64,000 nt of DNA from Bisbaumannia sp015645095 (GCA_036871055.1 CP141893.1:682001-746000); one strand, 5' to 3'; positions 39,883 through 50,188 are shown, numbered from the stretch's first letter. The notes: generated from the sequence alone by a model not told the origin. Made by a program: numbers and translations.

Positions 39883-40574
39883 CCACCCGCGCCGACTGGA
39901 ATGCCTGGGCCACCGGGCGCGAGATGCCGCGCCTCACCGACTGGCTGCGCGAGATCAGCGAGCCCGACTGGTCCGCCACGGTCAATCATCCGCTGTTCGA
40001 CGCCCTGGCCGAGGGGCGTCTCTCCGGTGATGACTTCGCCGCCTACATGCTCCAGGACTACGGCTTCGTCGACCCCTTCACGGCGCTGATCGGCCATGCC
40101 ATCGGCCGGGCGCCGGGCATGGCGGACCGGGTGGTGCTGGGCCAGTTCATGGGCATGCTGACCAGCGACGAGAACAGCACCTTCCAGCGCACCTTCGAGG
40201 CCTTCGAGGTGCCCGAGGCCCGGCGCGAGGCGCCGGACTACCTGCCCGAGACCCGGGACTTCCAGGCGCTGCTGCGCGAGACCGGCCGCACCGGCGACTA
40301 CGCGGAGATACTGGCCGCCCTGGTGGTCACCGAGTGGATCTACCTGGAGTGGGCGCTGCGGGTCACCCGCGCCGAGGGGCTGCACCCGCTGGTGGGGGAG
40401 TGGATCGACCTGCACGACAACCCCGCCTTCCAGGACTTCGTCGCCTGGCTGCGCCGGCGCCTCGACGAGGAAGCCGAAGGGCTCGATGACGCCGCCTTCA
40501 CCCGCATGGCCGAATGCTTCCGCGAGACGGTGGCGAAAGAGCGCGCCTTCCACGATGCCGTGATGCCGCGCTGA
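39879..40574 (+). CDS. TenA-family aminopyrimidine salvage enzyme (TenA_E-like)
   Basis: A 231-residue TenA-fold protein for thiamine-pyrimidine salvage. The N-terminus has ATVNHPLFDALAEGRLSGDDFAAYMLQDY and the C-terminus has FRETVAKERAFHDAV with the conserved glutamate. The catalytic cysteine of bacterial TenA_C enzymes (thiaminase II) is not present at the equivalent place, VVTEWIYLEW. That suggests the TenA_E type, acting on amino-HMP or its formyl derivative. The ATG at 39879 overlaps the symporter stop and follows AAGGAG; the open frame upstream is the transporter gene in another frame. Confidence 0.82.
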   Translation: MTTRADWNAWATGREMPRLTDWLREISEPDWSATVNHPLFDALAEGRLSGDDFAAYMLQDYGFVDPFTALIGHAIGRAPGMADRVVLGQFMGMLTSDENSTFQRTFEAFEVPEARREAPDYLPETRDFQALLRETGRTGDYAEILAALVVTEWIYLEWALRVTRAEGLHPLVGEWIDLHDNPAFQDFVAWLRRRLDEEAEGLDDAAFTRMAECFRETVAKERAFHDAVMPR

Positions 40575-40642
40575 GGCGGTTGCCAGCCGGGCGGTGAGAG
40601 GCCACCCTCTGAAGGCCATGCCATCTTCAGAGGAGGCCCGCC

Positions 40643-42331
<1,689 letters not shown>

Positions 42332-42390
42332 GTGCCCGGGGCATGCTGCCTGGCAGGGTCTGCCGGGAGGCTTGGCGGCTCTGATGGTGG

Positions 42391-42528
42391 ATCGCCTGCG
42401 GTAAGCCTCTCAGCAGCTCTGGCGGCTGAGGGGGCTGTTTCAACAGCTCTGGCGATTGATGGTAGTGGGAGTGAGGGGCGCAGTATCGCCTGCGGTGAGC
42501 CTCTCAACAGCTCTGGCGATTGATGGTA
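42391..42528. repeat. Imperfect duplication of the permease gene 3' end
   Basis: ATCGCCTGCGGT(A/G)AGCCTCTCA occurs at 42391-42412 and 42485-42506, 94 bases apart. CAACAGCTCTGGCGATTGATGGTA occurs at 42441-42464 and 42505-42528, with a degenerate copy at 42411-42430. The right-hand copy encodes the last residues and stop of the minus-strand permease gene, so its terminus has been copied downstream at least once. The rest of the ilvD-permease gap has nothing else. Confidence 0.65.
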
Positions 42529-44024
42529 TGGCGCAGGCGAAGATGAGCGCGCAGGCGGCGGGCCAGGCTATCCACGCCGATATTGAGGGCGGCGGTGATC
42601 AGGATCAGCACCAGGGCGCGGTCGAAGCGGATCTCCTGGATGGCGCTGTCCACGTAGAAGCCCAGGGTGGCGATACCGAGGATGCCGAGGATGGCGGTCT
42701 CGCGCATGATGATCTCCCAGCGGTAGAAGAGCAGTGCCAGGAAGGGGCCATAGACCCGTGGGGCGACCTCGTAGGCGTAACGCTCGACCCCCTTGGGGGC
42801 ATCGGGGCGCAGGATGATCTCGTTGCTGCGCCGTCCCACCAGGTGGGCGATGATGCCGCCATTGTGCAGGGCCAGGGCCACCACCGCCGGCAGCATGGAG
42901 GGGCCCCACAGCTGCAGCAGGATAAAGGCCAGCAGGTACTCGGGGGTGGAGCGCAGCACCACCAGCACCCCATGACCCAGGCCACCGCCGAGGCGACCGG
43001 TGAGGTGTCGCCCGGTGAAGTGATGAGAGATCAGCGGAAAGAGCGCCATGGCCAGCAGCCCGGTGAGCACCAGGGCGATCTGACTCAGCAGCAGGGTGTT
43101 CCAGATGCCGGGCAGGGCCTGATGGAGCAGCAGGTCGCCGAGCCAGGGGCCGAGCCCCGAGAGGCCTTCGCCGTTACGTAGGGGCGCCGGCACGATGTCC
43201 TGGGTGAAGAAGCGTGACACATTGCTCCACATGATCGGCAGGCCGGTGCCCAGGCAGAAGGGGGCCGCCGCCAGGTAGAAGGGCAGTAGCGCCGGCCGGA
43301 CCCAGAGGCGCAGGCTGGCGATCAGCAGGTAGAAGATCAGCAGCAGGGCCCCCACCACGGCGTAGTGGCCCTGGGCGAAGTGGCTGGCCAGGTGGAAGCC
43401 CAGGGTCGGCATGCCCACGAAGCCCAGCACGGCACTGGAGCGCAGGCCGCACTCCAGGCGGTAGGCGGTATAGCTGACCAGGTGCGGCCAGGCCTGGCTG
43501 ATGCGCGCATAGAGCAGTGCCGAGAGGCGGCCGGTGCCCTGGGGCAGGGTTCGCGCCGGGGTCGGGTCGGTCTCGTCGAGGATCTCCGCATAGACCTTGG
43601 CGAAGATGCCCGCATAAGGGATGGCGATGGCCAGTACCCCGGTCAGCGGGTGCAGGCCGAAGCTCTGCAGGAAGATCAGCGCCCAGAACAGCTCGTGGAT
43701 GGCACGGATAAAGGCGCAGAAGGTACGCACCCACCAGTGATGGAAGCAGAATGCCAGCAGCAGGCCGGCAATGGCACCGACACCGACGCCGACGAAGGCG
43801 AAGGCCACGGTACGCAGCAGGGCCTCGCCGAGGGCATCCACGGCACCGAAATCGGGCCGAACCAGGCCCAGGGCCAGGCGCCCCAGCTCTTGCCAGGGGT
43901 CGTGAGCGCTGATCTCGAAGTCGCCCAGCCACAGGCAGACGATGGCCAGCACCACCAGGCCGAGGCTGACTCGGCGGGTGGCACTGAACGGCATGCGGTC
44001 GCGTGACGAGGGGAGGATGGGCAT
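42504..44024 (-). CDS. Fused double-domain ABC permease, PhnE-like (oxyanion/phosphonate or selenate type)
   Basis: A 506-residue membrane protein with two PhnE-type permease halves. The first half contains AIRAIHELFWALIFLQSFGLHPLTGVLAIAIPYAG and EILDETDPTPARTLPQGTG; the second repeats the pattern with VVLRSTPEYLLAFILLQLWGPSMLPAVVALALHNGG and the EAA-like loop APKGVERYAYEVAPRVY. The usual homodimer is thus replaced by one chain. It starts 1 base after the ATPase stop and is the last gene of the receptor-ATPase-permease operon. The extreme C-terminus (HTINRQSC) lies in a duplicated sequence. Confidence 0.82.
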   Translation of the reverse strand: MPILPSSRDRMPFSATRRVSLGLVVLAIVCLWLGDFEISAHDPWQELGRLALGLVRPDFGAVDALGEALLRTVAFAFVGVGVGAIAGLLLAFCFHHWWVRTFCAFIRAIHELFWALIFLQSFGLHPLTGVLAIAIPYAGIFAKVYAEILDETDPTPARTLPQGTGRLSALLYARISQAWPHLVSYTAYRLECGLRSSAVLGFVGMPTLGFHLASHFAQGHYAVVGALLLIFYLLIASLRLWVRPALLPFYLAAAPFCLGTGLPIMWSNVSRFFTQDIVPAPLRNGEGLSGLGPWLGDLLLHQALPGIWNTLLLSQIALVLTGLLAMALFPLISHHFTGRHLTGRLGGGLGHGVLVVLRSTPEYLLAFILLQLWGPSMLPAVVALALHNGGIIAHLVGRRSNEIILRPDAPKGVERYAYEVAPRVYGPFLALLFYRWEIIMRETAILGILGIATLGFYVDSAIQEIRFDRALVLILITAALNIGVDSLARRLRAHLRLRHTINRQSC

Positions 44025-44025
44025 A

Positions 44026-44679
44026 TCAGTAGAGGGAGAGCAGGTCGCCCGTGCTCAGCTCACGGCTGGGGCGGTCGATGGCAATGTGGCCCGCCTGGAT
44101 GCCCACGACGCGGTTGCAGTGACGCAGTGCCAGCTCCAGGTCATGCATGGCCAGCACCGCCATGTCATAGCGCTCGGTAAGGGCGCGCATCACGCTTTCC
44201 GCCTGGGGGCCATCCAGGGCCGAGACCGGCTCGTCGGCGAGCAGGACGCGCCCCCCCTGATGAATGACCCGGGCGGCGGCGACCCGCTGGCGCTGGCCAC
44301 CGGAGAGCTCCCCGCAGGGCACCCAGCGCTTCTCGGCGATACCCAGGCGTTCGAGCAGCGGGGTGATCAGCGCCACATCGCGGCTTCGGGGGCGCACCAG
44401 GGTCAGCAGGTTGATCCACCAGGGGTGACGGTCGAGGCGGCCCATATAGACGTTGTGGAACACCGAGAGGGTGGGCACCAGGCCCAGGTCCTGGGGCATC
44501 AGGGCCACGCCCTGGTCTCGCCAGCGCTCGTGCATCAGCGCCAACAGGGTCGACTTGCCGGCGCCGCTCTTGCCCACCAGGGCGACGCGTTCGCCGGGAG
44601 CCAGGCTCAGGTCCAGGGGACCCAGCACCCGGGTGCTGCCGTAGTCGGCGACCGCACCGGCCAGGACCAGGCTGCTCAT
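44026..44679 (-). CDS. ABC transporter ATP-binding protein, PhnC-like
   Basis: A 217-residue ATPase that powers the adjoining permease. Walker A is GKSGAGKST, the Q-loop is MPQDLGLVPTLSVFHNVYMG, the signature is LSGGQRQRV, Walker B is VLLADEP with E, and the switch histidine is in AMHDLELAL. The N-loop region MGRLDRHPWW matches PhnC. Its ATG overlaps the receptor stop by one base. It is slightly shorter than typical PhnC proteins (about 250-280 residues). Confidence 0.87.
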   Translation of the reverse strand: MSSLVLAGAVADYGSTRVLGPLDLSLAPGERVALVGKSGAGKSTLLALMHERWRDQGVALMPQDLGLVPTLSVFHNVYMGRLDRHPWWINLLTLVRPRSRDVALITPLLERLGIAEKRWVPCGELSGGQRQRVAAARVIHQGGRVLLADEPVSALDGPQAESVMRALTERYDMAVLAMHDLELALRHCNRVVGIQAGHIAIDRPSRELSTGDLLSLY

Positions 44680-45536
44680 CAGTCGAGCAGTCCCAGGTCC
44701 TGAGCGACCTCGAGGATCATGTCGTAGTCGTCATTGCCGGCGGGAATAAAACCGGAGCGCGGGAAGCTGGCCAGCAGGGCTGGGTCGTCCATGGCGATCA
44801 AGGCCGCCTGCAGGCGATCGGTGAAGCCCTCGCCGAAGCGCTCGTCCAGGTCGCCGCGAACCGTCCACTGGTAGTCCGGATAGGGCGGTGTCTCCCAGAT
44901 CACCTGGACTCGGTCGGCATCCACGTTGCCGCTCTCCACCTCGTTCTCCCAGGCCTTGTAGCTGACCACCCCGGCCTGATAGGCGCCGGACTGCACCAGG
45001 GAGATGGTGCGGCTGTGGTTGCCGCTGAAGCCGACCCGCTCGAAGAGCGCCTCGGGGGCCTCGCCCAGGTGCTCGCGCAGGAAGTATTCCGGCATCAGGC
45101 GCCCGGAGGTGGAGCTCTGGGAGCCGAAGCTGAAGGTCAGGCCGCGCAGCGCCTCCGGAGCGGTCGCCTGCTCGTGGCGCTCGATGCCGGTGGCCTGGTT
45201 GGCGATCACGTAGCTCTTGTACTGGGGGTCCTCGACGCCCTGAGCGATGGCCCGGGCACCGGGCACCAGCTGGCGGGCCTGGACGCCGGTAAAGCCGCCG
45301 AACCAGGCCAGTTGCACCTGGTTGTTGCGAAAGGCGGTGACCGAGGCGGCGTAGGAGGTGACGGGGATAAAGCGCACCTCCACCTCGAGTGTCTCGGCCA
45401 GGTAGTCGGCCACCGCGCCGAAACGCTCCTGCAGGCGCGTCTCGTCCTCGTCGGGAATGGCGGTAAAGACCAGGGTATTGGCGGCGGCCAGGGGGGCGGC
45501 GACCATCCCCAGGGCCAGGATCAGGGCACGCAGCAT
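44679..45536 (-). CDS. PhnD-like periplasmic substrate-binding protein (putative selenate/oxyanion ABC transporter)
   Basis: A 285-residue receptor with a signal peptide (MLRALILALGMVAAPLAAA). The start of the mature protein, LVFTAIPDEDETRLQERFGAVADYL, and QVQLAWFGGFTGVQARQ plus GSQSSTSGRLMPEYFLREH place it in the PhnD-like group often named putative selenate ABC transporter. STSGR is the anion-binding loop. Phosphonate, phosphite or arsenate are alternatives. It is the promoter-proximal gene of a three-gene operon; no phosphonate lyase genes are nearby. Confidence 0.82.
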   Translation of the reverse strand: MLRALILALGMVAAPLAAANTLVFTAIPDEDETRLQERFGAVADYLAETLEVEVRFIPVTSYAASVTAFRNNQVQLAWFGGFTGVQARQLVPGARAIAQGVEDPQYKSYVIANQATGIERHEQATAPEALRGLTFSFGSQSSTSGRLMPEYFLREHLGEAPEALFERVGFSGNHSRTISLVQSGAYQAGVVSYKAWENEVESGNVDADRVQVIWETPPYPDYQWTVRGDLDERFGEGFTDRLQAALIAMDDPALLASFPRSGFIPAGNDDYDMILEVAQDLGLLD

Positions 45537-45619
45537 GGCTCTCTCGTCCTCGGATTGAGAAGAAAGCGCAAGGATACTCGATTGGTGGGGTCTTGCCGAC
45601 TCCGGTCGGTGAGGGCGAG

Positions 45620-45650
45620 GCGCCCGCCCCGCGCAAGGCGGGGCGGGCGC
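45620..45650 (-). terminator. GC-rich hairpin after the XRE gene
   Basis: A 13-bp perfect stem (GCGCCCGCCCCGC / GCGGGGCGGGCGC) with loop GCAAG lies 2 bases past the stop of the small regulator on the minus strand. It is the likely end of that transcript before the ABC operon. Confidence 0.7.
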
Positions 45651-45652
45651 GC

Positions 45653-45922
45653 TCAGTGATCCGGGTCTAGGCTATCGCGTAGCGACTCCAGCTCTTCTAC
45701 GCCGAACAGCTCCACCTTGCCGGCCAGCAGGTCGCTGAGGCGCTGGGAGGGCATGCCGACGCGATGGGCGATCTCGCGGTTGGGCAGGTCGGAAAGGGCG
45801 ATGCGGCGGGTCAGGATGCGCATCAGGCGAGAGCGTTTTTCCAGCTCTCTGACGTCCAGGTTGGGGGCCGTGCTTGCACTGTCTAGGGCGTCCCAACCGC
45901 TGGGTAATCGTGCCGTGCTCAT
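45653..45922 (-). CDS. Small XRE/Cro-type helix-turn-helix regulator
   Basis: An 89-residue protein. After a variable N-terminus it holds one helix-turn-helix (RIALSDLPNREIAHRVGMPSQRLSDLLAGKVELFGVEELESL), resembling the HTH_37/antitoxin-like XRE group. The start at 45922 follows GGAGA on the minus strand; a very long open frame continues upstream across the TAXI genes in antisense and is not real. It is divergent from the TAXI-TRAP operon, so it may regulate it. No toxin-like partner gene adjoins it. Confidence 0.7.
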   Translation of the reverse strand: MSTARLPSGWDALDSASTAPNLDVRELEKRSRLMRILTRRIALSDLPNREIAHRVGMPSQRLSDLLAGKVELFGVEELESLRDSLDPDH

Positions 45923-46086
45923 GGTTCTCCGTTGGCCTTGGCTAGCGACGACCTCAGCATGCAAGGTTTTGCCGTGGCTTGCCAGGGAAAAGTGCAGGAA
46001 TTTTTCCTTATTCCTTGGTCGCAGTCGGCGGCCAGCGTTGAGCGGTGAATTCCAGAACCTGCTAATTTTGACCTCGACGACAGGCC

Positions 46087-46095
46087 AACAACAAC
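46087..46095 (+). promoter_or_regulatory. CA-type motif (AACAACAAC) before the TAXI operon
   Basis: AACAACAAC ends 22 bases before the ATG at 46118. It repeats the arrangement seen before iifA, iifC and the channel gene. Confidence 0.45.
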
Positions 46096-46117
46096 CATGA
46101 CTTCCTGGAGTGATCCC

Positions 46118-47080
46118 ATGCCACGATTCAAGCTTACCCTGGCTGCCTCCCTGCTGGCCCTGGCCCCGGCCGCCTTCGGCCAGCAGCTCTCCATCGCCAC
46201 CGGTGGTACCGGCGGCACCTACTACCCCTATGGCGGTGGCCTCGCCGAATTGATCAACAACCATATCGAGGGCGCCAGTGCCGTGGCCGAGGTCACCGGG
46301 GCCTCGGTGGAGAACATGGGCCTGGTGTGGCGCGGCGATTCCGACCTGGCCCTGGCCCTGGCGGATACCGTTTACCAGGCCTATAGCGGCACCGGCGACT
46401 TCGAGGGGCGCCAGCTGGAGAATATTCGTGCCCTGGCCTCCATCTACCCCAATGCGGTGCAGTTGGTGACCCTGGCCGATTCCGATGTGCACTCCCTGGC
46501 GGACCTGCGCGGCAAGCGGGTCTCGGTGGGGGCGCCGGGCAGCGGCACCGAACTCAATGCCCGGGCCCTGCTGGAGGCCAATGGCATCGACTATGACGAC
46601 TTCACGCCCCAGCGCCTCAACTTCAACGAGACCGCCGATGCCATCCGCGATGGCGATATCGATGCCGGCTTCTGGAGCGTGGGCCCGCCCACCAGCTCCA
46701 TCCTCAACCTGGCCACCACCCGGGATGTGCGACTGGTCGGCCTGACCGACGAAGAGATCGCCAATGCCCGGGAGGTGGAGCCGGTATTCGCCCCCTACAG
46801 CCTGCGGGTGGGCATCTATGACGGGGTAGAGGAGCCGGTGCAGACCATCAGTATCCCCAATGTCCTGGCGGTGAGCAGCGAGATGGACGAGGAACTGGCC
46901 TACCAGATCACCAAGGTGCTCTTCGAGCACACCGATGAGCTGATCGCCATCCACCCGGCGGCCAATGACACCACCGTGGAGTTCAGCGTCGACTCCACCC
47001 CCATCGCCTTCCATCCGGGGGCGCTGCGCTATTACGAGGAGGTGGGGGCCGAGATCCAGGAGCACCAGCGAGGCGACTGA
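46118..47080 (+). CDS. TAXI-family TRAP substrate-binding protein
   Basis: A 320-residue receptor with signal peptide (LTLAASLLALAPAAFG). The opening SIATGGTGGTYYPYGGGLAELIN and GKRVSVGAPGSGTELNARALLEANGI are the hallmark motifs of the TAXI (TRAP-associated extracytoplasmic immunogenic) family. The start at 46118 is 7 codons inside the longest frame and begins the signal sequence properly. It is followed by DUF1850 and fused-permease genes, the standard TAXI set. Ligands in this family include glutamate and dicarboxylates; none is indicated here. Confidence 0.9.
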   Translation: MPRFKLTLAASLLALAPAAFGQQLSIATGGTGGTYYPYGGGLAELINNHIEGASAVAEVTGASVENMGLVWRGDSDLALALADTVYQAYSGTGDFEGRQLENIRALASIYPNAVQLVTLADSDVHSLADLRGKRVSVGAPGSGTELNARALLEANGIDYDDFTPQRLNFNETADAIRDGDIDAGFWSVGPPTSSILNLATTRDVRLVGLTDEEIANAREVEPVFAPYSLRVGIYDGVEEPVQTISIPNVLAVSSEMDEELAYQITKVLFEHTDELIAIHPAANDTTVEFSVDSTPIAFHPGALRYYEEVGAEIQEHQRGD

Positions 47081-47098
47081 GGCACGACGGACGCCGTG

Positions 47099-47593
47099 AT
47101 GCCGTGTGGCCCGATCGCACGCCGCCGCGCCCTGGGCGCGGCGGCGTTGCTGCTGTCGCTGCTGTGGCCGCCTCTGGCGAACGCCGACGGGGCCCGTCTC
47201 GCCGTGATCGATGAACACGGCGACACCCTGTTGAACCTGCCCATGCCCGAAGGCGCCGGCTGGTGCCTGGCATGGAACCATTCGGTGGCGGGCTTTCCGG
47301 TGCATGACTGCTACCGTCACCAGCGGGGACGCATGGTGCTGGAGCGCAGCCACTTGCCGGACTTCGCCGCCGGCCTCGATCATATTCCCGGTCGCGGGCG
47401 CCAGGTGTCCGATGGGCGGGGCGGCTACTGGATCGAGGCCATCGACGAGCCGGTACCCGGCAACGCCTATCGCCTGCGGGTCGGCTCTCCGCGGGTCGAT
47501 CATCGACTCCTTTTCCAGGGCCAGCGGATCTCCCTGAGCGACATCGCCGCCGGCGAGCGGGTGACGATCCGGCTGCATCGCCCCTTACCCTGA
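47099..47593 (+). CDS. DUF1850 domain protein of a TAXI-TRAP operon
   Basis: A 164-residue exported protein with an N-terminal signal (ALGAAALLLSLLWPPLANA). The mature part carries the DUF1850 pattern WNHSVAGFPVHDCYRHQRGRMVLERSHLPDF and a later YRLRVGS. The family is almost always encoded between TAXI receptor and permease genes, as here, and its function is unknown. GTG at 47096 is an alternative start. The permease gene follows after 10 bases. Confidence 0.8.
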   Translation: MPCGPIARRRALGAAALLLSLLWPPLANADGARLAVIDEHGDTLLNLPMPEGAGWCLAWNHSVAGFPVHDCYRHQRGRMVLERSHLPDFAAGLDHIPGRGRQVSDGRGGYWIEAIDEPVPGNAYRLRVGSPRVDHRLLFQGQRISLSDIAAGERVTIRLHRPLP

Positions 47594-47603
47594 CGAGACG
47601 CCC

Positions 47604-49607
47604 ATGAGCGAAACCCCCAACCCTCCCGTCACCGTGCCCGGCGGCAGCGCTATCCAGCCGCGGCTCGTGCTCTGGTTGATCACCCTGGTGGCCATCGGGC
47701 TGTCGCTGTTTCAGCTCTACTCCGCGGGCATCCAGCCGCTGGGGCTCTTCTACCAGCGCAGCATTCACCTGATGCTGATCATGCTGCTGGCCTTCCTGAT
47801 CTTCCCGGTGTTCGGCCCCCACCGTAAACGGGGTGTCCTGGGCTGGGCCATCGATGGCCTCTTCCTGGCCGGGGCCCTGATCACCGGGGGCTACCTGGTG
47901 CTCTACCTGGACGAGATCATCCGTCGCGCCGGCTTCTGGAGCCAGACCGACATCCTGGTCGGCGTCATCGCCGTGATCACGGTGCTGGAGGCCAGCCGCC
48001 GGGCGGTGGGGCTGGGCATGACCATTATCGGTGCCATCGCCATCCTCTATGCCTTTGCCGGCCCCCGGGGGGAGCTGCCCTGGCTCGGGCAGTTCCTGCC
48101 GGGCATCCTCGAGCATCGCGGCTACAACATCGACCGGGTGGTGGGGCAGCTCTACCTGGGCCAGGAGGGGATCTTCGGCCTGCCGCTGGGGGTGGCGGCC
48201 ACCTATATCTTCGTTTTCGTGCTGTTCGGCGCCTTCCTGGAGGTGACCGGGGCCGGCAAGTTCTTTATCGATATGGCTTATGCCGCCACCGGCCGCCAGC
48301 GCGGCGGCCCCGCCAAGGCGGCGGTGATCGCCTCCGCCGGCATGGGCTCCATCTCCGGCAGCGCCATCGCCAACGTGGTGACCACCGGCGCCTTCACCAT
48401 CCCGCTGATGAAGCGCCTGGGCTACAAGCCCCACCAGGCCGGGGGCATCGAGGCGGCGGCCTCCACCGGGGGGCAGATCATGCCGCCGCTGATGGGGGCC
48501 GGCGCCTTCCTGATCGCCGAATACACCCGGGTGCCTTACCTGGAGGTGGTCAAGGTCAGCATCCTGCCGGCGATCCTCTACTTCTCCACCGTCTATCTGT
48601 TCGTGCATATCATCGCCCTCAAGCAGGGCATGCAGGGCATGGCCCGCGAGGAACTGCCGCAGATGCGCGAGGTGATGCGCGAGGGCTGGCACTTCCTGCT
48701 GCCCCTGGGGGTGCTGGTGTGGCTGCTGGTGATGCATATGTCGCCGATGCGGGTGGGCTTCTATGCGGTGATCACCATGGTGGCGGTGGCGGCGCTGCGC
48801 TATGCGGTCTGGTACTTCTTTATCGCCCCCCGGCAAGGGCAGGCGGTGACCCTGGCCAGCACCTGGCGGGTGGTGAGGGCGGGGCTCGCCAAGCTGCTGG
48901 AGGGGCTGGAGCTGGGGGCGCGCAATGCCGTGGCGGTCTCCATGGCCTGCGCCGTGGCCGGGATCATCGTCGGGGTGGTGGGGCTCACCGGCCTGGGGCT
49001 GAAGTTCTCGGCCATGATGATGGCCTTCTCCGGCGGCAATATCGTGCTGGCGCTGATCATGGTGCTGCTGGCCAGCCTGGTGCTGGGCATGGGGTTGCCG
49101 GTGACCGCCAGCTATATCGTGCTGATCGTGCTGGTGGGCCCGGCGCTGACCGCCGAGTTCGGCATCCCGCTGCTGATCGCTCACCTGGTGGTGTTCTGGT
49201 ACTCCCAGGACTCCAACGTCACGCCACCCATCGCCCTGGCCGGCTTCGCCGGGGCGGCCATCGCCGGCTCCAAGCCCATGGCCACCGGGGTGCAGGCGTG
49301 GAAGTTCGCCAAGGGGCTCTACCTGATCCCGGTGTTCATGGTCTTCAATCCGGAGATCATCGTGGGTGGCCCCTGGCCGGTGCTGATCTGGAACGGGCTT
49401 ATCGCCATCCTGGCGCTGGGGGCCTTCGCCGCGGCCCTGGAGGGCTATCTCTTCACCCGCATGGGCTGGTTGCCGCGGCTGGTGATCGTGCCGGCCATCG
49501 TGGCGGTCTTCTACCCGAGCCTGGCGGTGGAGGCGGCCGGGGTGGCGGTGATGGCACTGGCACTGGGGGGCAACTGGCTGGCCAGCCGGCGGTCTCCCGC
49601 CGGCTAA
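47604..49607 (+). CDS. TRAP transporter fused DctQM permease (TAXI type, 4TM/12TM)
   Basis: A 667-residue membrane protein joining the small and large TRAP subunits. The first about 170 residues hold four or five hydrophobic segments (DctQ part: LVLWLITLVAIGLSLFQLY, LIMLLAFLIFPVFGPH). The DctM part starts near GIFGLPLGVAATYIFVFVLFGAFLEVTGAGKFF, with GIEAAASTGGQIMPPLMGAGAFLIAEYT and VLGMGLPVTASYIVLIVLVGPAL. It completes the TAXI operon. A lipoprotein gene converges on it 9 bases on. Confidence 0.9.
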   Translation: MSETPNPPVTVPGGSAIQPRLVLWLITLVAIGLSLFQLYSAGIQPLGLFYQRSIHLMLIMLLAFLIFPVFGPHRKRGVLGWAIDGLFLAGALITGGYLVLYLDEIIRRAGFWSQTDILVGVIAVITVLEASRRAVGLGMTIIGAIAILYAFAGPRGELPWLGQFLPGILEHRGYNIDRVVGQLYLGQEGIFGLPLGVAATYIFVFVLFGAFLEVTGAGKFFIDMAYAATGRQRGGPAKAAVIASAGMGSISGSAIANVVTTGAFTIPLMKRLGYKPHQAGGIEAAASTGGQIMPPLMGAGAFLIAEYTRVPYLEVVKVSILPAILYFSTVYLFVHIIALKQGMQGMAREELPQMREVMREGWHFLLPLGVLVWLLVMHMSPMRVGFYAVITMVAVAALRYAVWYFFIAPRQGQAVTLASTWRVVRAGLAKLLEGLELGARNAVAVSMACAVAGIIVGVVGLTGLGLKFSAMMMAFSGGNIVLALIMVLLASLVLGMGLPVTASYIVLIVLVGPALTAEFGIPLLIAHLVVFWYSQDSNVTPPIALAGFAGAAIAGSKPMATGVQAWKFAKGLYLIPVFMVFNPEIIVGGPWPVLIWNGLIAILALGAFAAALEGYLFTRMGWLPRLVIVPAIVAVFYPSLAVEAAGVAVMALALGGNWLASRRSPAG

Positions 49608-49615
49608 GCTGGGGG

Positions 49616-50188
49616 TCAGTCGACGTCGACGTCGGTCGCTTCCGTCGCCTCGACGTCGGCCTCGCTGGCCGTCTCCTCCTCGGCCTGGGGCGCCGGCTCG
49701 GTGACCCGGGTCAGGATCAGTTCCTGGGCCTCGGCCTGGGGGGCGGTCAGGTCGACACCGTGGTGCTCGGTGGTGGTCCACAGCAGGTCACCCTCGGCGT
49801 CGCGGATCTCGCCGCGCAGGGCGTAGCGGTGGTTCGCTGCCACCTCGGCGGGATCGTAGGCGAGGCTGAAGTCGATGGGGACCTGGCCCTCGGGCATCAG
49901 GTGTTTCTCGTCGAGGATCTCCGCCGGGGCATCGGCCAGGGAGACATCCAGCAACTGGACGATGATCAGGCTGTCTTCCGGCAGGGCCATGCGTTCCCGG
50001 TAGCTCAGGCTGCCGCTCAGGGTCGCCGGCTCGGCCGCTTCCGGTGCGGTCTCGCTGGTGGGGGTATCGGCGGTGCTCAGGGTCACCTGGTCGCCATTGG
50101 CGGTGGCGGCGGGGTCGTCGGATTGGTCGCAGCCGGCCAGGGCCAGGCCGGCGGCGAGGGCGGTGATCAGGAACAGGGGACGCTTCAT
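49616..50188 (-). CDS. YbaY-family lipoprotein
   Basis: A 190-residue lipoprotein with lipobox LAGC (ALAAGLALAGC, Cys near residue 20). After a Thr/Ala/Glu-rich linker comes the YbaY/YscW-like beta domain: LSGSLSYRERMALPEDSLIIVQLLDVSLADAP and PIDFSLAYDPAEVAANHRYALRGEIRD. The end is an acidic tail (EEETASEADVEATEATDVDVD), fitting a halophile. AAGGAGAG precedes the ATG at 50188. Function is not established; family members are outer-membrane anchored. Confidence 0.8.
   Translation of the reverse strand: MKRPLFLITALAAGLALAGCDQSDDPAATANGDQVTLSTADTPTSETAPEAAEPATLSGSLSYRERMALPEDSLIIVQLLDVSLADAPAEILDEKHLMPEGQVPIDFSLAYDPAEVAANHRYALRGEIRDAEGDLLWTTTEHHGVDLTAPQAEAQELILTRVTEPAPQAEEETASEADVEATEATDVDVD

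Noticed and set aside
45653..45922. Toxin-antitoxin module
   Set aside because: The XRE protein resembles antitoxins, but no small toxin-like gene lies on either side.
46983..49781. A 932-codon open frame antisense to the TAXI permease
   Set aside because: Composed of His/Gln/Gly/Asp/Arg runs typical of a shadow frame; the plus strand encodes a complete, motif-bearing permease.
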